From contig CAVRVH010000007.1 of the NCBI GenBank assembly GCA_963724665.1, positions 1,178,001 through 1,242,000 on the forward strand: a stretch of DNA of 64,000 nt. The letters are read 5' to 3'. The position numbers were made by a program, and so were the translations under genes. Below are positions 7,878-15,807 of this stretch, piece after piece. Under the pieces are notes generated by a model, which worked only from the letters and a program-made list of their open reading frames with translations, ran no database searches and was not told where the DNA came from. This stretch comes from DASUPK01 sp963724665 (GTDB lineage: Bacteria > Actinomycetota > Thermoleophilia > Solirubrobacterales > 70-9). Each line of letters begins with the position of its first letter. Position 1 is the stretch's first letter.

Positions 7878-10313
7878 ATGACCAGAAAGCTTCTCCTAAT
7901 CATCGCCCTCGGCGTGACCTTGGCGATTATCGCCGCAGGAACGGCCACCTCCATCACCCTTGGCGGGGCAACGGTGCCCACAACCTGCCAGGACCTGATC
8001 AACCAGATCGGCCTCGCCCAGGCGCAGCTCGACCCGCTCTGCCAGAACGTGGGCGGCACCGGGACCGGTGGCACCGGCGGGACCGGTGGCACCAGCACCA
8101 CCGGCGGTGGCGGCGGCATTGCCGGCATCGGCGGGTCCGGCGGCTCGGGGTCAACCGGCTCGACGGGAAGCACCACGACGACCGGCTCGGGCCCAAGCGC
8201 CACCGGCGGCGGAACCAACAACGGTGGTGGCGGCAAGGCCGGCAACAAGACCGCCGGCGGCAAGACCCCGGGGCTGTTCGGCAAGCAGAACAAGAAGGGC
8301 AAGGGCGCAAAGCAGATCGCCAAGGGCGAGAAGCAGAAGATCGAGCAGCCCACCCTCCGCAACCCGGACGGCTCCCCGGCCCCCACCAACCCGGGCCTGA
8401 CGGTCGCGCAGTTCGGACCGGCGCCGATCGGCGTTCCCAACTTCGTCATCGACTCCTTCGAGATCCCGCCGTTCCTCCTCCCCATCTACCAGTCCTGCGG
8501 AACCGAGTACGGGATCCCCTGGCAGGTGCTGGCCTCGATCAACAAGATCGAGACCGCGTTCGGGACCAACCTGAACGTCTCCTCGGCCGGCGCCGAGGGA
8601 TGGATGCAGTTCATCCCCTCGACCTGGGCGGTCTACGGGGTCGACGCCAACGGCGACGGCCGCAAGGACCCGTACAACCCGGTTGATGCGATCTGCGCCG
8701 CAGCTCGGTACCTGAGAGCAGCGGGCGGCGACAAGAACATCCGCCAGTCGATCTTCGCCTACAACCACGCCGACTGGTACGTCGACGAGGTCCTGCTCGG
8801 CGCGAACCAGTACGGCAAGCTGCCCGACGCGCTGGTCGGCTCCCTCACCGGTCTGACCGAGGGCGCACACTTCCCGGTCGCCGCCGACGCCCGCTACGCC
8901 GACGACATCAACGACGCGGCCGCACTGGCCCGCTCCACCACCGCGCGCAAGGGCGGCGGCAATGCCGCCGACGTGGTCAGCTCGAACGCCAGCCGCCGAA
9001 GCATCAACATCTACTCGAGCCTTAACGCTCCGGTCGTAGCGGTGAATGACGGTGTCATCAAGAAGATGGGGGACAACGCCACGCTCGGCAAGTACATCGT
9101 CCTCCAGGACGCATACGGCAACCAGTACACCTACGCGCACATGGGCTCGATCGAGGCGACGCACCCGGTCCCGCGCCAGCAGGGCCTCTCCGCCAAGGAC
9201 TTCAAGCTCCAGACGCCCAACGATTCGGCTCCGACGAGCCCGGCGACCGCGGGTGACAACTCCGGCCAGGGATCCGCGAAGACCGCCAAGTCCGCGTCCG
9301 CCAAGGCCGCTCCCGCCGACTCCGAGAACAGCCGCCAGCGCCTCTTCGCCCTCCCGCATCGCTCGGGCAACGCCGGCCAGTCGAGCGTCAGCGGGCAGCT
9401 CGACCAGCTGCTCGGCCGCAGCGTTCCGGGCTACGAGACCTTCAAGTCCGCACTCTCCTCGAGCGTGCAGTTCGACTCCAACACCATGCAGCTGAAGCCG
9501 CTCAAGAAGGGCTCCAAGGTGACCGGCGGGACCGTCATCGGGCGCGTCGGCCAGTCCGACGCTCAGCCGCCGCACCTCAACTTCGCGATCCGGCCAGCCG
9601 GCCGCGGCGCACCCACCATCGACCCGAAGCCGATCCTCGACGGCTGGAAGCTGCTGGAGACGACCGCGATCTACCGGGCGGCGGACAAGAACCCCTTCAC
9701 GGACAACCCGACCGTCGGCCAGGTCCTGCTCATGTCGAAGGCGGCTCTCGAGCAGCGGGTTCTGAACGACCCGGCTCTCTCGATCTACTCCTGCGGCCGC
9801 AATGACATCGCCACCGGGCAGATCGATCGCCGCGTGCTGGCGGTCATGGAGTACCTGGTCGCCAAGGGCTACCGCCTCACGATCACCTCGCTGAAGTGCG
9901 GCCACTCCTACCTGACGTCGTCGGGGAACGTCTCGGCCCACTCCTACGGCTCGGCGGTGGACATCGCCGCAGTCAACGGGATCCCGATCACAGGCCACCA
10001 GGGGCCGGGCACGATCACCGAGGCGGTGATCAAGGACCTCCTGCTCCTGCAGGGCGCGATGCGACCCGCGCAGATCATCTCCCTGATGGATCTCGGCCCG
10101 CCGACCTTCATCCTCCCGGACCACTACAACCACATCCACGTGGGCTACACGTTCACGACGGGCGGCAGCTCGATCAAGCAGCTCGGCCAGATCCTGAAGC
10201 CCGACCAGTGGCAGCGGCTGATCCAGCGCCTCGGCCAGATCCAGAACCCCAAGGTGCCGTCCAAGCCCTCCGCCGCCGCGTTGCCCGCCAAGGGCCCCAA
10301 CAACGGCGACTAG
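7878..10313 (+). CDS. Secreted multidomain cell-wall hydrolase: lytic transglycosylase, degenerate M23 and M15-like peptidase
   Basis: An 811-residue exported protein. A signal segment (KLLLIIALGVTLAIIAAGTATS) is followed by a long Gly/Thr/Ser-rich linker (about 55-135) and a basic KKGKGAKQIAKGEKQK patch. A soluble lytic transglycosylase-like domain comes next (about 200-310: INKIETAFG, SSAGAEGWMQFIPSTW). The M23-like domain (about 375-600) is interrupted by a disordered Ala/Ser insert. It keeps YAHM but lacks the first HxxxD, and its HxH site reads PHLNF. The last domain (about 635-760) has SAHSYGSAVDI and DHYNHIHVGY, the His/Asp/His zinc pattern of M15-type peptidases. The ATG at 7878 puts the signal peptide at the N-terminus. 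Predicted to act on peptidoglycan glycan strands and peptides. Confidence 0.9.
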   Translation: MTRKLLLIIALGVTLAIIAAGTATSITLGGATVPTTCQDLINQIGLAQAQLDPLCQNVGGTGTGGTGGTGGTSTTGGGGGIAGIGGSGGSGSTGSTGSTTTTGSGPSATGGGTNNGGGGKAGNKTAGGKTPGLFGKQNKKGKGAKQIAKGEKQKIEQPTLRNPDGSPAPTNPGLTVAQFGPAPIGVPNFVIDSFEIPPFLLPIYQSCGTEYGIPWQVLASINKIETAFGTNLNVSSAGAEGWMQFIPSTWAVYGVDANGDGRKDPYNPVDAICAAARYLRAAGGDKNIRQSIFAYNHADWYVDEVLLGANQYGKLPDALVGSLTGLTEGAHFPVAADARYADDINDAAALARSTTARKGGGNAADVVSSNASRRSINIYSSLNAPVVAVNDGVIKKMGDNATLGKYIVLQDAYGNQYTYAHMGSIEATHPVPRQQGLSAKDFKLQTPNDSAPTSPATAGDNSGQGSAKTAKSASAKAAPADSENSRQRLFALPHRSGNAGQSSVSGQLDQLLGRSVPGYETFKSALSSSVQFDSNTMQLKPLKKGSKVTGGTVIGRVGQSDAQPPHLNFAIRPAGRGAPTIDPKPILDGWKLLETTAIYRAADKNPFTDNPTVGQVLLMSKAALEQRVLNDPALSIYSCGRNDIATGQIDRRVLAVMEYLVAKGYRLTITSLKCGHSYLTSSGNVSAHSYGSAVDIAAVNGIPITGHQGPGTITEAVIKDLLLLQGAMRPAQIISLMDLGPPTFILPDHYNHIHVGYTFTTGGSSIKQLGQILKPDQWQRLIQRLGQIQNPKVPSKPSAAALPAKGPNNGD

Positions 10314-10317
10314 CGCC

Positions 10318-10505
10318 ACCCACGCCACTTTCGTTCAGCTCGAGCTGGCGGGCAAGATCGGCCTGCCGGAGGGCAGGTATCTGGTCCGGGAGGGTGACTC
10401 CGAGCGCGTGTCTGATCGTGCGAGGAGCTCGGAGCGCCGCGACCGAAACGGCGAGCCGGGAGGAGATCCAAGCCCATCGAATCCGGGGATCCCGAGGAGA
10501 CCCCG
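10318..10505 (+). pseudogene. Out-of-frame N-terminal coding remnant of the downstream gene
   Basis: Bases 10327-10410 read in frame as TFVQLELAGKIGLPEGRYLV and onward to GDSERV. Bases 10412-10423 then read LIVR in the next frame, and 10425 onward reads ELGAPRPKRRAGRRSKPIES in the frame of the 10506-11039 gene. Each step is explained by one extra base, near 10411 (GTGTCTG) and near 10424 (CGAGGAG). Together they look like one protein N-terminus, such as I recall for conserved Thermoleophilia proteins. I could not find a standard start codon for it, so a further change near 10318-10326 is possible. Sequencing error is as likely as decay. Confidence 0.6.
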
Positions 10506-11039
10506 GTGACGCGGGTGACGGTCACTGGGGACCGCCTCGATGATCCGGGCGCGGGATCGGCCTGGCTCAAGGAGATGATGGGGAGCGGCGGTGGGGGTGC
10601 AGACGAGGTCCGGGCGGCGACCCGGATCGTGAACCGGGCGCTGAGCGCGTTGAGGGCAGCGGCCCGCGATCCTCTCGTACAGGACATCGGGGCAACCCGG
10701 GCGCTCGCCGTACGGCTGGGGCACGGAACCGGTGATGAGCTGGCCGATGGCCGCTGGACCGAGGCCCGGGAGCTGGCCCGCCCGCGCCGCGGCCGGCTCG
10801 ACGACGTCGACCCGCAGTCCCGCGTCGCCGCGGTTCTCGCCGGCCGTGATGAGGTCCATCCCGCCGAGACGCTCATGCTGCGCGCCCGGCTCGACGTCCA
10901 GCAGGGCAGGCTCGCAGAGGCCCGCTACGAACTGCGTGCCGCGCGAGCCGCTCTTCAGGAACAGCCCAGCTCCCGCCAGAAGGAGCTGATGAAGGAGCTT
11001 GCCGGGATCGAGGAGAAGCTGGCCGATACCCCGCAGTAA
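10506..11039 (+). CDS. Conserved hypothetical protein (N-terminus probably lost by frameshift)
   Basis: 177 residues from a GTG with a GAGGAG a few bases upstream. The sequence contains VNRALSALRAAARDPLVQDIGATRALAVRLGHG, then GDELADGRWTEARELARPRRGRLDDVDPQSRVAAVLAGRDEV and a helical C-terminus (LRARLDVQQGRLAEARYELRAARAAL). I recall this pattern from conserved uncharacterised actinobacterial proteins but know no function. Reading upstream in shifted frames adds about 60 residues that look like the true N-terminus, so this frame is likely a truncated product. It lies 190 bases after the cell-wall hydrolase and converges on the ACT-like gene. Confidence 0.75.
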   Translation: MTRVTVTGDRLDDPGAGSAWLKEMMGSGGGGADEVRAATRIVNRALSALRAAARDPLVQDIGATRALAVRLGHGTGDELADGRWTEARELARPRRGRLDDVDPQSRVAAVLAGRDEVHPAETLMLRARLDVQQGRLAEARYELRAARAALQEQPSSRQKELMKELAGIEEKLADTPQ

Positions 11040-11291
11040 CTACTCCGGGTCCGGCGCGAACCCGTGGTAGAGGCCCTCCCCGACGAGCGCATTGCGGATC
11101 CTGGCAATCGCGTCGCCCGGACCGCGGGCGTGCACCGCCACCACGTACTCGACGGCCGGCTGTCCACCGACCTGGGTAGGACGACGCTCGAGCAGGGAAA
11201 TGCCGGCAATCGAGAAGGCATCCATCGCCTTGCCCGTCAGTGCGGGGCCGCAGAAACGGACGCCGTGGGGCGTGAGCATTCCGAGATTCAT
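11040..11291 (-). CDS. Small ACT-like domain protein
   Basis: 83 residues from an ATG preceded by AGGCGGAG. The pattern FSIAGISLLERRPTQ, VEYVVAVHARGPGDAIARIRNAL and a final GLYHGF fits a beta-alpha-beta ACT-type or small ferredoxin-like fold. The fold call is weak, since it rests on a secondary-structure-like pattern. The gene is followed directly by the convergent 10506-11039 gene, with adjoining stop codons, and lies 77 bases downstream of the damaged Sir2 gene on the same strand. Confidence 0.6.
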   Translation of the reverse strand: MNLGMLTPHGVRFCGPALTGKAMDAFSIAGISLLERRPTQVGGQPAVEYVVAVHARGPGDAIARIRNALVGEGLYHGFAPDPE

Positions 11292-11368
11292 CTCCGCCTG
11301 AACGTGACACGCCGGGCTGAAGAGCGGGACGCTCCGTTAAGGCTTGGTTGTCCCCTTCGCGGCAGCCT

Positions 11369-12131
11369 CTAGGAGAGAGCGGCAAGAACCGCCTGCAGGT
11401 CCGCGACCACGTCGCCGTCCATGCGCACTCTGGCGTTCGTGTCGAATGGGGTCGGACCCCTGGTGATGATCGCCAGGCCACCGCCCGACCCGATCGTGAT
11501 CGAGGGCAGGCCCGCCACCGGAAATACCTCGAGCGACGTGCCGATGCAGAGCATGAGCTCGGCGCGCGCCGCGAGCTCCTCGGCTTCCGCGATCGCGGCG
11601 GACGGAAGCATCTCGCCGAAGAGGACGACATCCGGCTTCACATGGCCCTCGCACTGATCGCAGATCGCCACCCCGTCGTCGTTGAACAAGCTCCTTGATC
11701 TGCTCGAGGCTGAACGTGGCACCACACGTCTGGCAGGTGCCGGACTTGATCGAGCCGTGTACCTCGATCACCCGCTCGGATCCGGCCTTGTGGTGCAGCA
11801 TGTCGATGTTCTGCGTGACCACCGCCTCGAGCTGGTTGCGCCGCTCGAGCTCGGCCAGGGCCCGGTGGGCGTCGTTCGGCTCGACGGCGCTCAGGCTGTC
11901 GAGACGAGGGCGGTAGAAGCTCCAGAACTTGGCCGGATCGCGCTTGAACGCGTCGATGTGCGCGACCTCCATGGGATCGACGTTCTCCCAGAGGCCCTCG
12001 CCGGGCGTTCGGAAGTCGGGGATCCCGCTCGGGACGGAGATCCCTGCTCCGGTGAGGGCGACGGTGCAGCGCGACTCGCGGATCAGCTCCGCGAGGCGAA
12101 CCGCCTGGTCCGTTGCTACTTGCCCTGCCAC
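11369..12131 (-). pseudogene. cobB: NAD-dependent protein deacylase (Sir2 family), frameshifted
   Basis: Sir2 deacylases remove acyl groups from lysines, consuming NAD+. From the ATG at 12131 one frame gives the NAD-binding GAGISVPSGIPDFR, QNIDMLHHKAG, the catalytic VHGS and the first zinc pair CQTCG. After LEQIKEL, near 11690, the family sequence continues in the next frame with FNDDGVAICDQCEG (second zinc pair), PDVVLFGEML, CIGTSLEVFPVAGLP and a stop at 11369. The break fits one extra T in CTTGTTC where CTGTTC would keep the frame. Left alone, the first frame runs on as Arg-rich nonsense to 11337. The start overlaps the 3' end of the upstream fad gene by 16 bases, so the two were probably co-transcribed. 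A sequencing error is possible. Confidence 0.85.
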
Positions 12132-14107
12132 TTCGGACTGCGCTTCTGCAGGAAGGCGGAGATGCCCTCCTTGCCGTCCTCGGAGAGGAACGCGGTCGCG
12201 AAGCCCTGCTTCTCGGCCTCGATCCCATCGTCCAGGTCGGCCTTGTTGGAGACCTGCTTGATCTGCTCAACGGCCAGAGGCGCCTGACCGGCAAGCTTCT
12301 TCGCCCAGGCGACCGCGGTGTCGAACAGCTCCTCGTCGGGCACGATCGCGTCGGCGAGGCCCCAGTGGGATGCCTCCGGCGCCAGCACGGCATCGCCGGT
12401 CAGGTTCATCTCCAGCGCCTTCGAGGGGCCGACCAGGCGCGGCAGCCGTTGCGTCCCGCCGAAGCCGGGGATGATCCCCAGGTTGATCTCCGGCTGGCCG
12501 AAGACGGCCGACTGGGCGGCGATCCGGAAGTCGCACGCCATCGACAGCTCGCAGCCGCCGCCGTAAGCGATCGCGTTGATGGCTGCGACGGTGGAGACGC
12601 GCCTCTGTCCCAGGTCGCGCAGCAGGGCATGGCCCGTGTTGATGAGCTCGGCGCCGCCTGCCTCGTCCATGCTCGTGAACGCCTTGATGTCGGCGCCCGC
12701 GGAGAAGACGACGGGCAGGGAGCTGTAGACGACCATCGCCTTCAGCTCGTCGTCGGCGTTGACCTCCTCCCAGACCTTTCCGAGGTCCTGGATTACCTGG
12801 GGCGAGATCGCGTTCATCGGCGGGTTGGCGAGCCAGGCGATCGCCACATCCCCGCGCTTCTCGAGCTTGACCGTGCCCTCCGCGTCGGTCTGCGGGTAGG
12901 AGTAGAAGCCCTGGCCGGTCTTCAGGCCGTGCCGGCCCTGAGCTACCAGTCGCTTCAGAGTCCGCGGCGGCGCGAAGCGCTCGCCGTGGCTCTCCTCATA
13001 CTTCTCGAGCTTCTCGAGGATCGTGTCGAGTCCCTCGAGATCGGCCTTCCAGAAGGGCGGGAACAGCCCGCGGCGCGGGTCGAGACCGGCGCCGGCCATC
13101 ATCCCGAGGTCGATCTCACGAACCGTGCAGATCCCCTCCTCGAGAACCTTGCAGGCCTCCACGAACGACTTGAGCATGAGCAGGTCGGCGAGCTCCTGGA
13201 TGTCCGGGTCAGCGTCGCCGGGGATGTTCGGCTCACCGTCCTTGTAGAAGCCCTCGCCGCCGGACTTGGCGCCGAACTTGCCGTCCCCGACGAGCTTCTG
13301 CATCCCCTTGTGGACGTAGAAGGAGTCGCCGTAGGACTCGTTCAGGTACTCGGCGACGTGCAGGACCGTGTCGAGCCCGAGCATGTCGATCAGGAAGAAC
13401 GGGCCCATCGGCGTGACGTTCGCCGCCGCGATCCCGTCGTCGATCTTCTTGATCGAGAGGCCCTTCTCCTCCTGCTCGCGCCACACCTCTCCGGCGCCAG
13501 AGTTGAGGATGCGGTTGACGACGAACCCGGGGACCTCCTTGCAGGTGATCGGCTGCTTGCGGATCGCCTGGGCGAAGTTGAAGGCCGTGGTCAGCGTGTC
13601 CCGCGAGGTGTCCTCGCCGGAGATGATCTCGACCAGCGGCATCACGGAGGCCGGGAAGAAGAAGTGGAAGCCGACCACCTTGCCGGGACGCAGGGTTTCG
13701 CGGCCCATCTCGGTGATCGAGAGTGAGGAGGTGTTGGAGGCGAGGATCGCGTGGCCCGGCGTGGCTTCGTCGAGCTCGCGGTAGACCGACTTCTTGATCT
13801 CCATCCGCTCCGGGACGGCCTCGATCACGAAGTCGACGTCGCCGAACTCTTCATAGGTGGTGGTCCCGGTGATCAGGCCCATCACCTCGTCGAGGCGCGC
13901 GTCGGCCTGGTCCTGCGTGAGCTTCTCCTTGGAGACGAGCTTGTCGAGCTGCGACTTGGTGACCTCGCGCGACTTCTCCAGCGCGGCGTCGACGAACTTC
14001 TGCTCGACGTCCTTGACGACCACGGGAATGTCGGCGTTGGCGATTACCTGGGCGATCTCGCCGCCCATCGTGCCGCCGCCCAGCACGGCGGCCTTGAAGA
14101 CGAACAT
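12116..14107 (-). CDS. 3-hydroxyacyl-CoA dehydrogenase/enoyl-CoA hydratase fusion (FadN/FadJ-like)
   Basis: A 663-residue beta-oxidation enzyme. The N-terminal part is the NAD-dependent 3-hydroxyacyl-CoA dehydrogenase (VLGGGTMGGEIAQVIANADI, ASNTSSLSI, KVVGFHFFFPA, VPGFVVNRILN), followed by a second dehydrogenase C-terminal-like region. From about 415 it is a crotonase domain (FSAGADIKAF, AYGGGCELSMACDFRI, QPEINLGIIPGFGGTQRLPR) with both catalytic-region glutamates. The order is dehydrogenase then hydratase, as in FadN-type proteins and opposite to E. coli FadB/FadJ. The ATG at 14107 follows a purine-rich AGGAGGACTCCTC region. An operator-like dyad at 14128-14141 matches one in front of the acyl-CoA dehydrogenase gene. 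It overlaps the Sir2 gene. Confidence 0.92.
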   Translation of the reverse strand: MFVFKAAVLGGGTMGGEIAQVIANADIPVVVKDVEQKFVDAALEKSREVTKSQLDKLVSKEKLTQDQADARLDEVMGLITGTTTYEEFGDVDFVIEAVPERMEIKKSVYRELDEATPGHAILASNTSSLSITEMGRETLRPGKVVGFHFFFPASVMPLVEIISGEDTSRDTLTTAFNFAQAIRKQPITCKEVPGFVVNRILNSGAGEVWREQEEKGLSIKKIDDGIAAANVTPMGPFFLIDMLGLDTVLHVAEYLNESYGDSFYVHKGMQKLVGDGKFGAKSGGEGFYKDGEPNIPGDADPDIQELADLLMLKSFVEACKVLEEGICTVREIDLGMMAGAGLDPRRGLFPPFWKADLEGLDTILEKLEKYEESHGERFAPPRTLKRLVAQGRHGLKTGQGFYSYPQTDAEGTVKLEKRGDVAIAWLANPPMNAISPQVIQDLGKVWEEVNADDELKAMVVYSSLPVVFSAGADIKAFTSMDEAGGAELINTGHALLRDLGQRRVSTVAAINAIAYGGGCELSMACDFRIAAQSAVFGQPEINLGIIPGFGGTQRLPRLVGPSKALEMNLTGDAVLAPEASHWGLADAIVPDEELFDTAVAWAKKLAGQAPLAVEQIKQVSNKADLDDGIEAEKQGFATAFLSEDGKEGISAFLQKRSPKWQGK

Positions 14108-14127
14108 GTGAGAGGAGTCCTCCTGGT

Positions 14128-14141
14128 TGATTGGCCAGTCA
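14128..14141. promoter_or_regulatory. Operator-like dyad in front of the fused beta-oxidation gene
   Basis: TGATTGGCCAGTCA, an imperfect 14-base inverted repeat about 20 bases upstream of the ATG at 14107. It fits the consensus TGAYTGGYCAGTCA with the core dyad at 17149-17162 upstream of the acyl-CoA dehydrogenase gene. Dyads of this size are typical of TetR-family fatty-acid regulators. No regulator gene is in the window. Confidence 0.55.
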
Positions 14142-14166
14142 GCGAAAGGCTATTAGTCTCGATGCG

Positions 14167-14658
14167 ATGCCGCCGCGCCAACCGGCCTCCTCCGATACAA
14201 CCGTCCGCTGGGCGACGCCCGGCGATGCCGAGGCCGTGGCACGGCTGCTCCACGACTTCCAGGTGGAATTCGACGAGCCATCCCCCGGAGCCGAGGCTCT
14301 CGCCCGGCGCTATGCGGAGCTGATCCGGAACCGCGACATGACCGTCCTCCTCGCGGGCGACGGGCCCGACGGCTTCGCGCAGCTTCGCTACCGGCCCTGG
14401 GTCTACTCCGCGGGCCCGAACGCGCATTCATATCTGGAGGAGCTGTACGTGGTTCCCTCGCTTCGAGGGCAGGGGATCGGGCGCGCGCTGCTGGAGGCCG
14501 CACTGGAAGCCGCCCGCGGCGAGGGCGCCACCCACATGGAGCTTGGGACGAGCGAAGACGACACCGCCGCCCGGGCGCTGTACGAGAGCCTCGGCTTCAC
14601 GAACCGCGAGGGCCGGCCCGAGGGGCCCGTGATGCTCTTCTACGAGCGCGAGCTCTGA
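14167..14658 (+). CDS. GNAT family N-acetyltransferase
   Basis: A 163-residue acetyl-CoA-dependent acyltransferase. It has the GNAT fold pattern VRWATPGDAEAVARLL at the start, HSYLEELYVVPSLRGQGIGRALLEAAL (beta4 and motif A with the RGQGIG acetyl-CoA loop) and AARALYESLGF (motif B). The substrate is unknown. I took the ATG at 14167 rather than the upstream in-frame codon at 14131 because the longer form would run into the putative operator. It is divergent from the fused beta-oxidation gene and converges on padR with a 3-base gap. Confidence 0.88.
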   Translation: MPPRQPASSDTTVRWATPGDAEAVARLLHDFQVEFDEPSPGAEALARRYAELIRNRDMTVLLAGDGPDGFAQLRYRPWVYSAGPNAHSYLEELYVVPSLRGQGIGRALLEAALEAARGEGATHMELGTSEDDTAARALYESLGFTNREGRPEGPVMLFYEREL

Positions 14659-14661
14659 ACC

Positions 14662-15114
14662 TCAGTCGCCGTAGATCTCGTCCTTGATCAGCGAGACGGA
14701 CTGGATCACCGACTCGAGGAAAGGCTCAACCTCAGCCTTAAGTCTCTTGTACTCGCGCCTGCCGGCGGAGGTGATCGAGTAGTAGCGGCGCGTGCGACGG
14801 TCGGGCAGCTCCCAGCGCCCCTCGACCAGACCTTGACCCTCCATCTCCCTCAACAGGGGGTACATGGTGTTCGGGTTGACTGAGATCGCTCCCTCAGTGA
14901 TCCCCTCGATGGACTCGATCAGTCGGTTGCCGTAGGTCGGCTCCCGGGTCACGAGATGGAGAACGAGCAGCGGAAAGACGTCGCGGCGCCGGATGTCCCC
15001 GCCGAAGGCGTCGGACGGACGGCCGCGCCCGCTGCGCTCTCGCTCCTCGACGCCATCGGCGCCGGCCCTGGCGGCCTGAGCCACCGCCTCCGAGATCGGT
15101 TTCCCTCCCTCCAC
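14662..15114 (-). CDS. PadR family transcriptional regulator
   Basis: A 150-residue winged-helix repressor. After a 40-residue disordered, charged N-terminus comes the PadR domain: VFPLLVLHLVTREPTYGNRLIESIEGITEGAISVNPNTMYPLLREMEGQGLVEGRWE, then the wing (RRTRRYYSITSAGRREYKRLK). A C-terminal dimerisation helix (VEPFLESVIQSVSLIKDEI) ends the protein. The GTG at 15114 lies nine bases after a good -10 box, so the mRNA is probably leaderless. The target is unknown; autoregulation and control of the adjacent ExoD gene, 69 bases upstream on the same strand, are both possible. Confidence 0.9.
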   Translation of the reverse strand: MEGGKPISEAVAQAARAGADGVEERERSGRGRPSDAFGGDIRRRDVFPLLVLHLVTREPTYGNRLIESIEGITEGAISVNPNTMYPLLREMEGQGLVEGRWELPDRRTRRYYSITSAGRREYKRLKAEVEPFLESVIQSVSLIKDEIYGD

Positions 15115-15123
15115 TGACCGGCG

Positions 15124-15152
15124 AGTCTACGGATCTACTTACTCGTAACCAA
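15124..15152 (-). promoter_or_regulatory. Leaderless promoter of padR with overlapping inverted repeat
   Basis: Minus strand: TTGGTT (15152-15147), a 17-base spacer, TAGACT (15129-15124), then nine bases to the GTG start of padR. Transcription would begin at or just before the start codon. ACTT-N10-AAGT (15137-15154) overlaps the -35 and spacer and could be a self-operator; that part is inference. Confidence 0.55.
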
Positions 15153-15183
15153 GTTGGCTCGATTTTCGCTCTGACGACGACGC

Positions 15184-15786
15184 TTAGAAGAGCCTGCCGA
15201 TCAGGTCAACCACCTCGCGGCCGAGGAACAAGACGATCAGCACCCCGGCGGCTCCCACGACGAAGCCGATCCCCCCGAGGATGGGGTCTTCGAGTAGGAC
15301 ACCGAGGCTGATCAGCACGACCCCGATCGACGGGATCGTGTCGAGGCCGGTGAAGGGCGGGGCGACGAACGCTGTGACGACGAGCACCAGGGTCACCGCC
15401 CCGTAGACGATGCCGGCGAGGCGATGGTCGAGCAGGAACCCCAGATGCGCATGGGAGTGGCGCTCGATCCAGCGGATGCGCGGCAGCAGGGTGTTGGCGA
15501 AGCGCTCCCGCGTCGGCATCCCGATCTCTTTCCCCCTCCACCGCTCGGGCAGCCACACCCGCCGCCTTCCCGCGATCAGCTCCAGGGCGAGGAGCATGGC
15601 GATCACCTCGAAGACGTGGGTGACGCCACCCGTGGGGAGCGGTAGCGCCGGCACCGCGAGCAACAGGACGAATAGGACCGCGAAGCTCTTCTCCTCGAAG
15701 ACGTCGATCAGGCTGCCGATCGTCTTCGGGTCCTCGCTACGGAGCCAGCCCTCCAGCTGGTCGCTGAGCCTCTCCCCTTCTGGCAT
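15184..15786 (-). CDS. ExoD family membrane protein (exopolysaccharide synthesis ExoD-like)
   Basis: A 200-residue integral membrane protein. A soluble N-terminus (LSDQLEGWLRSEDPKTIGSLIDVFEEKSF) leads to membrane segments (AVLFVLLLAVPALPL, VFEVIAMLLALELIAG, GIVYGAVTLVLVVTAFV, TIPSIGVVLISLGVLL, GIGFVVGAAGVLIVLFLG). The PALPLPTGG motif after the first helix and the WLPERWRGKEI loop are characteristic of ExoD. Rhizobial ExoD affects exopolysaccharide production; the molecular function is not established. A hairpin at 15808-15837 separates it from the acyl-CoA dehydrogenase gene upstream. Confidence 0.85.
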   Translation of the reverse strand: MPEGERLSDQLEGWLRSEDPKTIGSLIDVFEEKSFAVLFVLLLAVPALPLPTGGVTHVFEVIAMLLALELIAGRRRVWLPERWRGKEIGMPTRERFANTLLPRIRWIERHSHAHLGFLLDHRLAGIVYGAVTLVLVVTAFVAPPFTGLDTIPSIGVVLISLGVLLEDPILGGIGFVVGAAGVLIVLFLGREVVDLIGRLF

Positions 15787-15807
15787 CCGCTGATTCTCCC
15801 CTGAACG

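Noticed and set aside
8151..10328. Long minus-strand open frame (725 codons) opposite the cell-wall hydrolase gene
   Set aside because: It lies wholly antisense to a gene with clear signal peptide and domain motifs, and its Val/Gly/Arg/Leu-rich composition is that expected of a mirror frame in GC-rich DNA.
12113..13726. Long plus-strand open frame (537 codons) opposite the fused beta-oxidation gene
   Set aside because: Antisense shadow; the minus strand has unmistakable family motifs throughout and the plus frame has none.
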